In this document: piece after piece, positions 9,481 through 20,639 of the stretch | Layout of the letters: each line of letters opens with the position of its first letter | Numbering within the stretch: position 1 is the stretch's first letter | Source of the DNA: Symbiodinium natans | Lineage: Eukaryota; Sar; Dinophyceae; Suessiales; Symbiodiniaceae | Direction of reading: 5' to 3' | Length of the DNA: 64,000 nucleotides | Assembly (NCBI GenBank): GCA_905221605.1 | Contig: CAJNDS010002412.1 | Location: forward strand, 1,381,386-1,445,385 | The notes under the pieces: generated by a model | The model's database searches: none | The model's input: only the letters and a program-made list of their open reading frames with translations | What the model was told of the DNA's origin: nothing | Made by a program: the position numbers and the translations under genes

Positions 9481-10070
9481 GTGGCCTGACCCTTCTCGCA
9501 GGCAGCTAAGCATCACGATGCCCTAAACCCCAAACCCCAAACCCTAATAAATCCGCATCCTCTTCTTAAGCAAGCGTCGTCAAGGCTGGTCTGTCTCGGC
9601 ACAGCGCGCGATAGGGCTGTTGCGCAGCTAAGGCGGACCCGACGGAACGCTTCCAGTTGGGGGGGTAGGGCCCCTTTTGAGCCCGGGAAACCCTAAACCC
9701 TAAACCCTGTCCATATCGGAGAGGGGGGGAGGGGGGGGTTGGCTGGAATTGTAAGGTTTTAGGGCTACAACTCAACCCCGGCCTTTTCGAAATCTCTCTA
9801 CCTCAAACCTTATCAGTTGGGACGTTCCCCCTTATCCTACAAGAATCCCTATCAAGGACTGTTAGTATACGGGGAACATCCCAACTTATTGCAAGCCCTA
9901 AAGCTTGCAAACAAACCCTAAACCGTAAACCTTAACCCTAGCCCGAATCTTTATAAGCCCTAAAATCCTGCAAGAATCCCTTATCGGTATCCCTCGGGTC
10001 GACAGCAGCCCGATTGCGCAGGCTCATTATCGGGCAGCTCCCACACACGCGGAGAGGGGCATGTGCCCGC
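9481..10070. other. no recognisable gene
   Basis: Scattered CCCTAAA words (9520-9545, 9690-9710, 9890-9945) and a G-rich run at 9717-9740. No supported coding frame. Confidence 0.5.
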
Positions 10071-10074
10071 GAGA

Positions 10075-10195
10075 GCATATGTACATATATATATATATAC
10101 AGATATATGTATTTCCATATCTGTATTGGTATCTATACATATACATACACATATACATATACATATACTCACACACACATATACATATACATATG
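10075..10195. repeat. TA/CATA microsatellite
   Basis: ATATAC repeats; the ORFs over it on both strands are Tyr/Ile-rich artefacts. Confidence 0.9.
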
Positions 10196-10297
10196 CAAAA
10201 AATTGTGTACAGAAAAACACATACAATTTCGCCTGCCTCCTCAATCCTGTACTTAGGCTGCAAAAGGCGTTAGTGGGTCTGAAGCTCGTCTACCCTG

Positions 10298-10405
10298 AGC
10301 CCTAAACCCTAAACCCTAAACCCTAAACCCTAAACCCTAAACCCTAAACCCTAAACCCTAGCCCTAAATCCTAAACCCTAAACTCTGAACCCTAAACCCT
10401 GTGGT
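10298..10405 (-). repeat. CCCTAAA array, ~14 units
   Basis: Nine or ten perfect units, then CCCTAGC/CCTAAAT/CTCTGAA variants. Confidence 0.9.
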
Positions 10406-13400
10406 TCACCAGGCGGGGCTTTGGGTGGGAGAGTGGGTAAAGGCTTGCTCCCACTCTACCTCCAGAACCTATAAGACTAGCTATAAGACCAAGAAGGGAT
10501 GCCGTTCTCTTGCTGCATGCCCGAAGCCATATAAAAAAGGCGACTGGTAGCAGAGTCGAGCTGGGGTGCTTATAGAGGATCCCTGACAGTTTTAATTTTC
10601 GTAGCAACCCTGAAATTCTAAAGCCCGAAAAGTCGATGGGTGTTGGAGCTCACAGGGCTGGGCTCGGAGGTAGCGATAGCGATGAGAGGGTTTCTGGCGG
10701 TTTCGGGGTCAAGGATGAGTCTTTGTCTTCAGATGCTAGTCGGCTGCAATATGGATCTAGCTACCCTGCGGTTGCTTTCCATGAATTGGAGGCGAAGCAC
10801 AAGCCTGCCTTCCAGGGTGTGGGAAGCAGAAATCGAGGTTGCTGTGAAGGAGCGTCAATTAAGTTGCCATTGATAATGTGGAACGGTGTTCTTCTTTTGT
10901 ATAGCTAGTATATACGCTATCTATATATATATTTATATATATATATATGGTACCATAGATAAATATGTATATGTACATCTGTGTATCTGCATAAAAATAA
11001 GTAAGCCAGTCGCGACATGTTTATATATAGTCCATATACACTTCCAACAAAATGTAAGTGTCCCAACAGCAACCCAGAAACGGGGCGGGATCTCGAGAGG
11101 ACGCGTCTCTGAGCTCCCGCCCGGCCGTGCGGTTCGGCGCAGGTCATTTGCAAGAAGGTTCTCTTGGCAGGGTTTGGGGATCACGGTTTAGGGGTATTCA
11201 AGATAACCCAAAACCCTTGTGTAACTTGTGCAACTTTTTGGGTCCTGCTTGCTAAGCTAGAGGCATGTGATGAGCAAGCGGCCACCCGCCTTTGCTTCCC
11301 TTTCGGGCTCCACACACTCCCGACCCTGTAACTCGAATTTTGGAGAGCCGAACCTGTTTTGGGATGCTTTGGTTGTGGCCAACCTTAAACCCTAAATGTA
11401 AACTCTAAACCCTAGACCCTAGACCCTAGACCCTAAACCCTAAACCCTAAACCCTAAACCCTAAACCCTAAACCCTAAACCTTCGGCGGTTGCTTCAATT
11501 TCGGGCGAAGGTGTTTTGGGGAGGAGAGGGCGGGCCTCCTTTAACCTCCAAGCCTCTTAATCTTCAATTGTTGGGGCTCGGGAGTTCAATAGGGTTTAGG
11601 GTTTAGGGTTTAGGATTTAGGGTTCAGGGTTCGATTTCCTGAACATCCTATTTGGGGGGGGGGGGGGGGGGGATGCTGTATCTTCCGAGGGCAGTGGGTC
11701 TGGCACGCTCCAATCTACACACGCCCGGGGTTGAAATTTTCCCCAAACTAACTTTGTTAATAATACCACAATACCCCAAATGCAGCAGCTACTCTAAACC
11801 CTGAACTCTAAACCCTAAACCCTTCTTGGGCAACGGACTTTGGAGGCTGCCGGCAAACATGCAACTTCTCAGAAGTCACATCACGCAATCTGACGCAAAC
11901 CCTAAACGCTAAACCCTAAACCCTAAACCCTAAACCCTAAACCCTAAACCCTTACTTCAAAGAGCTTCCCCCACTTCGATCCTCGGCGATTCTTGGGGTG
12001 ATCCTGCCCTCAAACCCTTTTTGGGAACTAGGCACAAGCATCTGGGAAGCCGCCATCTTGGTTCGAGTCTTGGGCTCACTTTCAGGGTAACGGGAGGGCG
12101 TGACGGTTTACTTTTTAGCTTTTAGGATTGAGTGTATTTATAGGGTGCAGTTTTGAAGTTCGTTAGGGTTGACATTCTCGCTTTGCATTCCATGGGTGCC
12201 GTGACTTCCAGCAACATCCAGCTGTACCCTCTATGACTGCTCCACGCCCACAACCCTAAACCCTATTTTTTGCAACAGGCTCTTTGCCCGGCCCTAATTT
12301 CTAAACCCTAAACCCTCTCAAACAGTCTGGTTCAGCATCCTACAGGTAGGCATCTCGAACCAGATAAGACAGCCTCCGAATTTCTACAGCAGTACTTGTG
12401 ACGGCACTACTCCGATTCTTTTGGCTTCTTTTTCTTTTTCTTCTTCTCCGCCTTGGAGTCGTCTTCCCCCTGGCAAGGCGTGATCGGTTTGACCACTTGG
12501 CCAAACGCTGAGGCCCTCGAAACCCAAGGAAGCACACTAAGCATCCATAATACGAATAAGCTTCTGAGGCTTCTGCTTATGATCCCGAAACCCGTAAACC
12601 CTTCCCCCCAAAAAAAAACACAAAAAAAGAACTGACAACACGAGCCAGCCCCCTTCACTACTGCCATTACACAGGAAACATAGAGCAGAGTGCTGCCATG
12701 TGTTCGCAGGAAGACTTCACGCATTTGCTCCCTCCGGAGCACACAAAGAACACGGGTAATGTCGTAACATAAAGAACTTTACGCACAAGGGGGGGAACCT
12801 ATGTTTCTTGCAATTACAATAAAAAGGCTCCTGTAGTATGCTCCGGAGCATACTTCGGCTCCCAACCATGAACGCTCAACCCTAACCCCAACGCCTGTTG
12901 GAGCTTCTCGAGCTTCTTGTCGGAGGCAGAGGTGGCATACAGGTCCTGGCCGTCGTCCGTGACCTGTCAGGCGATTTTGAGCAGAGTCAGAAGACAAGGC
13001 AGGTTGACCCGGTAACAAAGGGTGCCCCCTTTTTGGCTTAATTAAGGGGGTTGGATAAGGGAGCCTAAACCCTCCCAAAAAGGGAATAAGGGTACTGGCA
13101 TCCTAGCAAGGAAGAAGCCCTGTCTGCGGCTCACTGCCGGAGTATAGGAAGACAAAGTCAGAAAAATGGAGCCAGCCCAGTCAGGAACACAAAAACTCAC
13201 CGAGTCAAAGAAAGCAAGCCCCTTTGGGAAGGGGGGGGTTGGGGGCTATGATACGATTTTTTTAATACTCCTAGGTTTCTCCTATTGTTCTTCAAGCCCC
13301 AAGATCTTCAGGAGCGGCTGTGGCAATGGTGAGAAGGAAGGGTGCGAAGCACCGCTCGGCTGACCCGGAAACAAGAACCTTGCATAAGCCCTCAGCCCAT

Positions 13401-13675
13401 TCTGGCTTACCCCAAGAGCCCACGAACTTTTGCCGAAATAGAGCAGGGGATCTTGTAAACCCCCCTAGACCCTAAAACCCTAAACCCGAAACCCTAAACC
13501 GATACCCTGTAAACCCTTGTATAGAAGCCCCGAACATGTCCTATCACAGACGCAGCCCTGTATACACCCCAAACCCTAAATCCTAATCCTAAACCCTATA
13601 GGGTTTATAAAACCTATAGGGTTTATAAATCCTATAAGCCTCCTGTAAACCCTTCAAAACCCTGAGCCCCGCAAG
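10406..13675. other. gene-poor repeat region
   Basis: No exon is recognised. It holds a TA microsatellite (10905-10950), CCCTAAA/TTTAGGG tracts (11385-11481, 11588-11632, 11898-11953), a G-run (11656-11673) and CCCTATAGGG-type words near 13590-13640. The minus ORF 12779-13078 and others are uncharacterised and not convincing. Confidence 0.5.
11385..11481 (-). repeat. CCCTAAA array
   Basis: About 13 units including three consecutive CCCTAGA variants, so variants were amplified locally. Confidence 0.9.
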
Positions 13676-13757
13676 CCCTCAGCGCCTCCGGCGGAGGCGG
13701 CGGCTTCTCCTCCTTCACCTCTGGTGGCGCCTCGAGGTCCTGTGGCTCTAAAGCGGA
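13676..13757 (-). CDS. exon-like fragment, proline/acidic-rich
   Basis: The minus strand encodes EPQDLEAPPEVKEEKPPPPP followed by EALRACG. It is GC-rich with third-position bias, unlike its surroundings. It sits between CCCTATAAA-like words and the TTTAGGG array at 13761. Family not recognised; limits approximate. Confidence 0.4.
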
Positions 13758-13760
13758 CAA

Positions 13761-13955
13761 AGAGTTTAGGGTTTAGGGTTTAGGGTTTAGGGTTAGGGTT
13801 TAGGGTTTAGGGTTTAGGGTTTAGGGTTTAGGGTTTAGGGTTTAGGGTTTAGGGTTTAGGGTTTAGGGTTTAGGGTTTAGGGTTTAGGGTTTAGGGTTTA
13901 GGGCTTAGGGCTTAGGGCTTAGGGCTTTGGGGTTTGGGGTTTGGGGTTTAGGCTT
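13761..13955 (+). repeat. long TTTAGGG array, ~27 units
   Basis: One of the longest homogeneous telomere-type arrays in the window. It ends in TTAGGGC and TTTGGGG variants. Confidence 0.95.
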
Positions 13956-14261
13956 CTGCAGTGGCCAAAAGCTGTCATGAGAGGCTTTCGCGGTTTGAAA
14001 CCGAGTCTTAGATGCGGCCCATGTAGCTTCTGGGGGCGGATGGGTTACAGGCGTATATGAAGTAGGGTATCTATTTCTTGTACCCCCAAAAGGACACCAG
14101 GTATATACACTCACCAATATTGAAAAGGAACCGAAATATACACTCACCAAGAACAGGAATATAAACCCTGCTTCATATAAGGCTTCGGGGTTCCACCTGC
14201 CTGGCAGATGACTTCGACAAAAGACGTCGCATGCCATCCTGTATACACTTGGGAAGGAGTA

Positions 14262-14345
14262 CCCCCTAGCCTTGTATACCCCAAATAGAATAGAATCCCC
14301 TTAAAGGGGCCCCCCAAAAAGGGTACCCCTATTTTCGGTAACCCC
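14262..14345. mobile_element. family E inverted-repeat-like element
   Basis: The right end GGGTACCCCTATTTTCGG matches ends at 27815-27835 and, inverted, about 428-465 and 19670-19765. The interior has TAGAATAGAATCCCC, shared with 27805. It separates the exon-like frame at 14346-14516 from sequence to the left. Confidence 0.5.
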
Positions 14346-14516
14346 CGTGCATGGTTCCAGAGGCAGACTCGGCAGAATCTGCGGAAGGAAAGCAGTTTTT
14401 GTTGCGACTGCTCGGCTGCCATGTGAGCTGCGGCTTCCACAAGCCCGCCAAGGCTAACAAGGCCTTGGGGGCCGTGGAACACCGCCCACAGAAATGCCCA
14501 TAGCTCAACATCGAAC
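14346..14516 (-). CDS. exon-like fragment flanked by two short elements
   Basis: Minus-strand open frame (LFDVELWAFLWAVFHG.., HMAAEQSQQKLLSF) exactly between family E (14262-14345) and family B (14517-14588) elements. It includes the AAGGCCTTGTTAGCCTTGG word that recurs at 14852, 15148 and, diverged, 15331. Possibly a decayed ankyrin-type repeat; not certain. Confidence 0.4.
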
Positions 14517-15350
14517 ATAGGGGCCTTGATAATTAGAATTATAAAGGGACAATGAGGGAATACTATTAGTAATAGTTCCGACCCCTATAGTACAGCACCT
14601 GCGGGTTTACAGCATGTTGAATGAGCTGAAATATTACCAACTCTGAGCGACTCCTGAGCTGGGCAAGTCAGGCATATCCTTCGCAGGCAAATTCCAAGGC
14701 CCGGGGAGGCCGAAGGCTTGGGGGCCTTTCAGCAGCTGCTTTCAGAATGACGTAGGCATTAAACGTTATAAACTCTTACTTTACACCCCAAGAGATGAAG
14801 CGAGAAGAAAGCAGCAGCATCTAACCTCGCACTTGTGCGAGGCAGTGACCAAGGCTAACAAGGCCTTGGCCATCAGCCAGCACATAGAGGTGCACGGCCC
14901 GATGCCCAAGAAGCAAACACTTGAGAAACCTGTACAAGGCTGTGAGGGAACCTCTTGCCATAGTTGACAAGAAACAGGTCATTGAAGCCCAAACAAACAG
15001 GTTCTCAGCTTTCGATCTAATCTGCTGGGGGACGTCAGCTTTCGATCTAATCTGCTGGGGGAAGTTCCTCACGCAAAGTCTATCAACCCTGGCAGCCTGC
15101 CCGAGCACACTTCGTGCCTCAGAGGCTTGCTACCCACAAGCCCACCAAGGCTAACAAGGCCTTGGCTGCCGGCGAAAAAACGCAAGCTTCGAGGGCGTGA
15201 ATTCCATGGGTGGGGCACCCCAGCGGCTGCTTGCACCGTGCTGCAGCTACACGTAGCTACAAATGAAGACATATAGTTGTTGAAGCCGGAAGGAAGGCAG
15301 CAGCATGTGACATCGTGCAAAGCCTTCACCAAGGCTACATGGCCTTGGCA
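14450..15350 (-). repeat. recurring ~19-bp coding-like word, duplicated exon units
   Basis: AAGGCTAACAAGGCCTTGG occurs at 14450, 14852 and 15148, with a variant at 15331. Nearby text is also shared (CACATAGAGGTGCACG-like; GAAGCAGCAGCAT-like at 14811 and 15295). A 30-bp perfect tandem duplication lies at ~15004-15062. This looks like exon duplication in a repeat protein gene, now fragmentary. Confidence 0.5.
14517..14588. mobile_element. family B inverted-repeat element, 72 bp
   Basis: Ends ATAGGGGCC and GACCCCTAT, interior AGGGACAATGAGGGAA. Same family as 9131-9264 and 22470-22550. Confidence 0.6.
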
Positions 15351-15608
15351 ACCCGGCGCACGGATGTCCATGTCAGATGCCCCTGTGCCAAAAACACAAG
15401 CAACATTGAGAACCTCTGGTCAAGATCGTAAGATACGAGGCAGCATGGGTTTTGATGTCTAAGAGGAAGATGCATGCCAGCAGTAGCCCTCCAGCGCCGG
15501 CCCTCAGAAACCTGTATCTTTCAAGCCTGAGCTGTAGACCTCTTGCGTTGCAATTCCCTCTGAACCCTCAAAGCCCTAAGCTTTCAAGCCAATAAGGCCC
15601 TCTTGAGT

Positions 15609-15930
15609 AGACCCTAAACCCTAAACCCTAAACCCTAAACCCTAAACCCCTCCATGCATCCCTCCGCCCTCAGCTCTGGGACGGGTATTCCGAGAAAAAT
15701 AAGCTGGAGTCAGTTCGGAGGCCGCCCTCCATGACGATCATCGGCCTCGTCTTCTCAACAGGGGAGTATATACTGTGTGCCATATCGTGGGTTCATTCGT
15801 GCATCGTAGAAAAGAATGTAGTACTACAGTACTAGACACAAAGCCACAAGTACGAAACACACAGACAATAAAACACACAGCAGAAGCGAGAGAGAGAGAG
15901 AGAGAGAGAAAAAAAGAAACAAAGAAAAAA
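15609..15930. repeat. CCCTAAA tract and (GA)n microsatellite
   Basis: CCCTAAA units at 15609-15650; purine-rich GA repeats at 15885-15930. No gene is supported between. Confidence 0.8.
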
Positions 15931-16117
15931 CACTATGTAAAAGCACATGTAGAGGTGGAAGTACACAGAGTTTAGGAGGCGTGATGGAAGAGCAGACACC
16001 ATAGGAACAGGAACGTGAGGAGGCCCGGTAAAGATGGGGGGCACACATCTCTGATGTCGCTTGGGCCTCTTGGCACTTCAGAAACCATCTCATCACAAGG
16101 GTTCCCCTGTTTGGGTT

Positions 16118-16190
16118 GGTTTAGGGTTTAGGGTTTAGGGTTTAGGGTTTAGGGTTTAGGGTTTAGGGTTTAGGGTTTAGGGTTTAGGGT
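16118..16190 (+). repeat. TTTAGGG array, 10 units
   Basis: Homogeneous TTTAGGG units. Confidence 0.9.
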
Positions 16191-16271
16191 TACTTTACAA
16201 GGGAACTTTGAACCCACAAAAATGGGCAAAACATTAGTAAAAAGGGTACCACTGGGCTGCCAAGACCTAGT

Positions 16272-16421
16272 CCCTAAGGGTCCGTGTACCTAAATAGGGA
16301 GTACTTGGGCCTTAAAGTACTTGCTATGTAGGGTATTTGGGGCCTTAAAGTACTTGCTATATAGGGTATTTGGGGCCCAAGTATACAATAATTAGGTACA
16401 TGGTTACATGGACCCTTAGGG
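16272..16421. mobile_element. family D inverted-repeat element
   Basis: Ends CCTAAGGGTCCGTGTACC and GGTTACATGGACCCTTAGG are inverted repeats. Inner inverted parts are ACTTGGGCC and GGCCCAAGTATAC. A ~35-bp tandem duplication (CCTTAAAGTACTTGCTAT) lies inside. A second copy is at 35612-35764. Its right end abuts an exon-like frame. Confidence 0.65.
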
Positions 16422-16520
16422 AGTTCCAGAATCAAGCCCGAGCACTCGTGGTCGTCTGCTTCCTCGTCTCGCAGGGGCTCGCGGCACAAGGCAGGGCGCC
16501 ACTTCCTTGCGGGGCTCAGC
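16422..16520 (-). CDS. exon-like fragment
   Basis: Minus-strand open frame containing WRPALCREPLRDEEADDHE and CSGLILEL. It ends at the family D element. It probably belongs to the same split gene as the exons at 16647-16746, 17366-17470 and 17568-17672. Function unknown. Confidence 0.45.
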
Positions 16521-16616
16521 AAACCCCCCCAAAAAGGTGGGGGGGGGGGGGGGGTAATCCCTTATAAGGCCCTAAACCCTAAACCCTAAACACTAAACCC
16601 TAAACCCTAAACCCCA

Positions 16617-16642
16617 TGAAAGGGCTTCATTTGGTCCCCAAG
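16617..16642 (-). mobile_element. family A end with GC donor
   Basis: The minus strand reads CTTGGGGACCAAATGAAGCCC right after the exon 16647-16746. The junction ..AGCAA|GCACCTTGGGG gives a GC donor made from the presumed duplicated target GCAC. The other terminus was not identified; TTTAGGG units and a G-run follow. Confidence 0.5.
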
Positions 16643-16646
16643 GTGC

Positions 16647-16746
16647 TTGCTCAGGGTGCGCAGCGCGCTGTCGATCAACTCGTAGTCCATCTGCAGAGCG
16701 AGGAGCTGCTCCTTGCCCAGCTCGTATGGGGAGCCTGACTTCAGAA
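16647..16746 (-). CDS. exon, unrecognised protein
   Basis: Minus strand encodes LKSGSPYELGKEQLLALQ, then MDYELIDSALRTLSK, clearly protein-like, ending at a GC splice donor attached to a family A element end. Upstream it runs into TTTAGGG units (16754-16872), probably the preceding intron. Confidence 0.55.
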
Positions 16747-16753
16747 GGGAGGG

Positions 16754-16872
16754 AGGGTTTAGGGTTTAGGGTTTAGGGTTTAGGGTTTCGGGTTTGGGGT
16801 TTAGGGTTTAGGGTTTAGGGTAGTTTAGCGTTTAGGGTTTAAGGTTTAGGGTTAGGGTTTAGGGTTTAGGAC
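16754..16872 (+). repeat. TTTAGGG tract
   Basis: Degenerate TTTAGGG units between two exons on the minus strand; probably intronic. Confidence 0.9.
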
Positions 16873-17035
16873 CAGGGATCAGGGTTGATAAGGCTCATAA
16901 AGGTTTAGTCAGCTGTATGTTAAGGGACCCCCTCCCCACCCAGCAGCATCTAAATTTGCATTGTGATGCGGTGGGGGCTTTGAGGCCGGGAGCCCTACGT
17001 TCTGTAACTACCCTTAGAAACCCCAAAAGGCCCTG

Positions 17036-17118
17036 AACCCTAGTTGCTAAACCCTAAACCCTGAACCCTAAAACCTAAACCCTGAACCCTAAACACTAAA
17101 CCCTAAACCCTAATCCCT
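17036..17118 (-). repeat. CCCTAAA tract
   Basis: Degenerate units with CCCTGAA and CACTAAA variants. Confidence 0.85.
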
Positions 17119-17365
17119 GTTCACCTGCAGGTTTTCGGAGTTTCCAACATCGCGCTTGTTTTCGGGGTCGACGGTTCCCTGTCGGACTGAACTAGGTGGG
17201 CTGCTGAATCCCTTATATAAGACTCGTGGAGGCAGGAGGGCTGACAGTGAGATGCTCAAAATTTTGGGATTTTTCAAAAAAGCCCTACAAGCAGCCTACA
17301 TGAAACATAGACGGCCACAAATGCAGCACAACCCACAGAAGTTTGAAGAACTGCAGAAGTTTGGC

Positions 17366-17470
17366 CTTCGGTCTCCATGAGCTCCCGCATCTGCAGCTCT
17401 GTGCATGGAACGAACAGCGCCTTCACCGGGGACCAGTCCGGTGCCACCTCGCACCCGGCCTCGACAAGCG
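17366..17470 (-). CDS. exon, unrecognised protein
   Basis: Minus strand encodes LVEAGCEVAPDWSPVKALF, then VPCTELQMRELMET, in a GC-rich coding-like frame. It is flanked upstream by a TTTAGGG word. It resembles a segment of a repeat protein but no family can be named. Confidence 0.5.
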
Positions 17471-17567
17471 TTTAGGGTTTAGGGTTTATGGTTGATAGGT
17501 TGATAGGTTTGGAGTCATAGGCGGGGTTCATATGGTATGTTCTCAGGAGCTGGGAGTTGTGTTTGAA

Positions 17568-17672
17568 AAACGACTGTGATGTTCGGGTTTGGTGCCGCCT
17601 CCAGGACGCGGCGGTGCAGCTCAACCAGGGGCCCCTCGGCGTCGAAGAGCAGGTCGTTGACATGAGGGGCAT
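17568..17672 (-). CDS. exon, unrecognised protein
   Basis: Minus strand encodes NAPHVNDLLFDAEGPLVELH followed by RRVLEAAPNPN. The order of exons suggests it precedes 17366-17470 in the same transcript. Limits approximate. Confidence 0.5.
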
Positions 17673-17736
17673 TGGCCTTCCGCGTGAGCCTTGACTGCTT
17701 TTTCGGAACCCCTCTGGAACACTAAACCTAACATTA

Positions 17737-19546
17737 TTAACATTTTACTGTCTCGACATTCACATCGAACCAGAAGAAGTGCATTCCAAAAAGGTATAGT
17801 AGCCGGAATACCACCACGCCATCCGAACTCAAAGGGGGAAGTTCGGCCCTGCTGTCGCGGACGGCCGTCAGCAGGTCGTCGTCATTGGACTTGGTTTCCT
17901 GACCTGGCAGTTCCTCGGCGTAGTCATCTTCGTTGACAGCATCCCGGTAGCCGCTATCATCAGCGGTGAGAGGCGCAGCGTCCTCCGGGGCCCCTTCTCT
18001 AGCAGCAACCTGGTACCCGGCATCATCACGAGTGAGGGGCGCAGTCGTCACAGCGACGGTCTGTTGATTTCCCGTCGGCGGTGGAGCGGATGCCAAGATC
18101 AGCTTCAGCTCCGAATCAGAAAACTGCCCAGCCCATGTGGGCCAATCCGAAACAAAGTCAAGGATTGCATTGACTAGTTCCAGCAGGAACGGCCCCTGGG
18201 GTCCGTGAGAGCGCACGGCCTGGCACAGAGCCGGGCCCTTCTCACAAGCTGTCCGTCGACGCAGCAAGGCAAGACCTGCTCGAAGCGCCGCCCCAGCTGC
18301 GGCTCTCCGTTCGCGCACGCTTGACGTCACCATCGGCTGGCACCAGCTACCAGTACCAACGTACAATGTTCTTCCAGGCGGGCCCTGCCTGCACAAAGGG
18401 CAGCGGTCCAGCCTCGGCGGCAGGAAGCATGGCCAGCTCGCGCAGGTTCTGCCGCAGAGTTCTGCGCATGTTATATCTCCTGTCATGATCGCCAATGAAA
18501 TTAAGGAGTTCGAGGAAGCAGGTCGGCATGTCTCGCCCGCTGCGCAGCCGCAGTCGTCGAAACATGTAAAGAAGCGGAACTGCTCTATCCGAAGACCTGC
18601 AAGTGTGGCTGTCTCAAGCCGCTGTTGACAAAGCGACACCGTGTTTGCATTGATGTCGATATCCAGCAAAAGCAAGCCACAGTCCACGCCACATGAAGCA
18701 TATGAGTTCATGTCATGTTGGCATAGGGCCACATCACCACACAATCCCATAGCTTCGCGACAGCTAATCGTTTCCTGAAATCGCACTGCGTCATCTATAT
18801 CATGAAGGCAGATGTGCCAGAGACACGCAGAGAGATTCACCCCTGCCGCCAAAGCTGCCTTCATGCTCCTGGGCAGCGCGACGAAGAGACGCGGGGGGGT
18901 CCTCCTCATAATTCATGAAGTGATCCAGCCTCCATCTTCGCAGCGGCCGCTGCTGACCACGCTTGATACAAGACAGTGCCATCTTCTCGTCTCCGGTAAG
19001 GATGGCAATGTCCAGCAAGCGGGCCATAGCCACGTCCGTCAGCTCGACGCCTGGCAAGGGACTTCCAGACCGAAGGGCTTGAAACAGAGCCTGAGTCAGT
19101 GGCTTCTCAGCTGCCTTCCGTGCACACTCTTGCACATCCCGAAATCCAGCTGCCCAGTCCTGCATCCAGCAACCAGATTCCGGGTCAAAGCCCCAACAGC
19201 ATTCCTCACAGGTTCTCCAGCTCCGTCCGCAAGACCTGCAGGCTGCCGAGGCATTTTGGAACCAAGCGAAAGGCCCAAGATGCTTTTGCTGCACAAGGCA
19301 CCCTGGCACTCCGTGTGTCACAAGAGCACGGGCTGTGTCATCGAGTCCATATGCCATGCACAAGTTGAACAAGTGCTCATTGGAGTCGAGGTCCTGAATC
19401 TCCTGGCCCAGAATGTCGATCTCGCCAGCCAGGAGGCTCTTTGCCACTTGGAATTCGTTCACACCCGATATCTTCCCTTCCCAGTCATACCGCACGAAGG
19501 GCGCGCTTGCCATATAGCGAAGCAGTCTTTGGCCGTGGAGCTCGCT
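17737..19546 (-). CDS. unrecognised protein, one apparent frameshift
   Basis: The 5' part (19546 to ~18870) reads SELHGQRLLRYMASAPFVRY.., a Cys-rich segment (CRSCGRSWRTCEECCWGF), then LDHFMNYEEDPPASLRRAAQ. The 3' part (to 17737) is in another frame: AALAAGVNLSACLWHICLHD, more Cys/His, FLLELVNAILDFVSDW, and an acidic tail with two GYxxA repeats (DDAGYQVAA, DDSGYRDAV). One base must change between 18855 and 18875 to join them. Repeated phrases (LLDIAILTGDEKMALSCIKR, SLAIMTGDITCAELCGR) suggest ankyrin-like repeats. Start uncertain: a TAG precedes Ser at 19547, consistent with a splice acceptor. Function not known. Confidence 0.6.
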
Positions 19547-19669
19547 CTACGACACAGTATGCAGGGCAAGCTGGGACGATTGGGGCCGAAAACTACAGCA
19601 TCAAGCACGCGCCCTGGATCTGCAAAGCGACTGCGCGTCTTTCCTCTATGGGGCGATTCCGAAGATAGG

Positions 19670-19765
19670 GGTACCCTTTTGGGGGGGGGTTCCTATATCA
19701 AGGAATATCAAGGATTGGGGCGCATTTGGGGTATGTTAGGGGTACCTCCCTATTTTGGGAAGTTT
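19670..19765. mobile_element. family E inverted-repeat element
   Basis: Left end GGGGTACCCTTTTGGGGGG and right end GGGGTACCTCCCTATTTTGG; outer parts CTATCTTCGGAA and TTCCCAAAATAG are inverted. It separates the acidic exon 19751-20022 from the gene at 17737-19546, so it is probably an intron. Confidence 0.5.
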
Positions 19766-20022
19766 CCCATGTCGCATCTGGAACGGGCATCGGCGTTGCG
19801 CCACCCGAGGAGCTCCTCCAAGTCTTCGTCCTCCTCCTCGTTCAAGCCTTCCTCCTCCTCAAACATCGCCGCTTCCGCTTCCCTCGGATGCCCAAAACGC
19901 TCCAGGCACATGGCCCTGCGAACTTGAAGTTGTTTCAAGGAAGCTCTCGAAGCCAAACGAACCGAATTATGCCCAAACAGGTACCCTAGAAGATGCGGTG
20001 GAATGAAACCGAAAGTGGTCAT
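19751..20022 (-). CDS. probable 5' exon with acidic region
   Basis: ATG at 20022 begins [20 protein letters not shown], continues through [20 protein letters not shown] and an acidic stretch [16 protein letters not shown]. The frame stops at the family E element. It probably is the first exon of the gene at 17737-19546, but the joining splice is not resolved. The longer ORF running upstream into the TA microsatellite is an artefact. Confidence 0.5.
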
Positions 20023-20099
20023 GGTCCCAACTTGTGATGGGCGAATTGCAGCGGTGGCAGACTGAGGACCGGGCTTCTGCTCCTGTCGTTGAAGTCGTC

Positions 20100-20178
20100 T
20101 AACTCTATATATATATATACATATATATATATATACATATACATATATATACATATATATATATATATACATATATAC

Positions 20179-20211
<33 letters not shown>

Positions 20212-20225
20212 TATATTTACATCTA
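20100..20225. repeat. TA microsatellite
   Basis: ATATAC/ATAT repeats; both-strand Tyr/Ile ORFs are artefacts. Confidence 0.9.
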
Positions 20226-20318
20226 TATGGGTTTAAGGCGGGCTCGAGAAAAAAGTGTGCAAGGCGGAGGCTTTTAAGACTCTTGTCAGATCCGGCGCTC
20301 AGCAACGAAGAGCTCTTC

Positions 20319-20463
20319 CTTAAGGGGACGAGTTACGAACCCTAAAAGGGGTTTAGGGTTTAGGGTTTAGGGTTTAGGGGGTTTATGGTTCATATACCTT
20401 AATAGGAATTATAGTAGTCAGGGTATATTGATCCCCAATTTTAGGGCTCACTTCGTCCCCAAG
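20319..20463 (-). mobile_element. family A element, 145 bp
   Basis: The minus strand starts CTTGGGGACGAAGTGAGCCC and ends GTAACTCGTCCCCTTAAG. The interior matches the element at 33842-33950 (GGTTCATATACCTTAATAGG) plus extra TTTAGGG units. It lies between exon-like frames (EELFVAERR at 20290-20318 and the exon 20465-20545). No clear target duplication. Confidence 0.7.
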
Positions 20464-20464
20464 G

Positions 20465-20545
20465 TTAGTTCCGGGACTCGCCACCCTTGCCTTGCAAAGC
20501 TGCATGATGCGATCCCGAGACATCTTCACCTGCGCTGCTCATGTT
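20465..20545 (-). CDS. exon-like fragment
   Basis: The minus strand after an AG encodes VKMSRDRIMQLCKARVASPG and ends at the family A element. Short but coding-like. Family unknown. Confidence 0.4.
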   Translation of the reverse strand, partial: NMSSAGEDVSGSHHAALQGKGGESRN

Positions 20546-20570
20546 CACCCGTTAGAGTCTCCCGCCCCCC

Positions 20571-20637
20571 GGTTTAGGGTTTAGGGTTTAGGGTTTAGGG
20601 TTTAGGGTTTAGGGTTTAGGGTTTAGGGTTTAGGGTT
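20571..20637 (+). repeat. TTTAGGG array, 9 units
   Basis: Homogeneous units. Confidence 0.9.
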
Positions 20638-20639
20638 CT

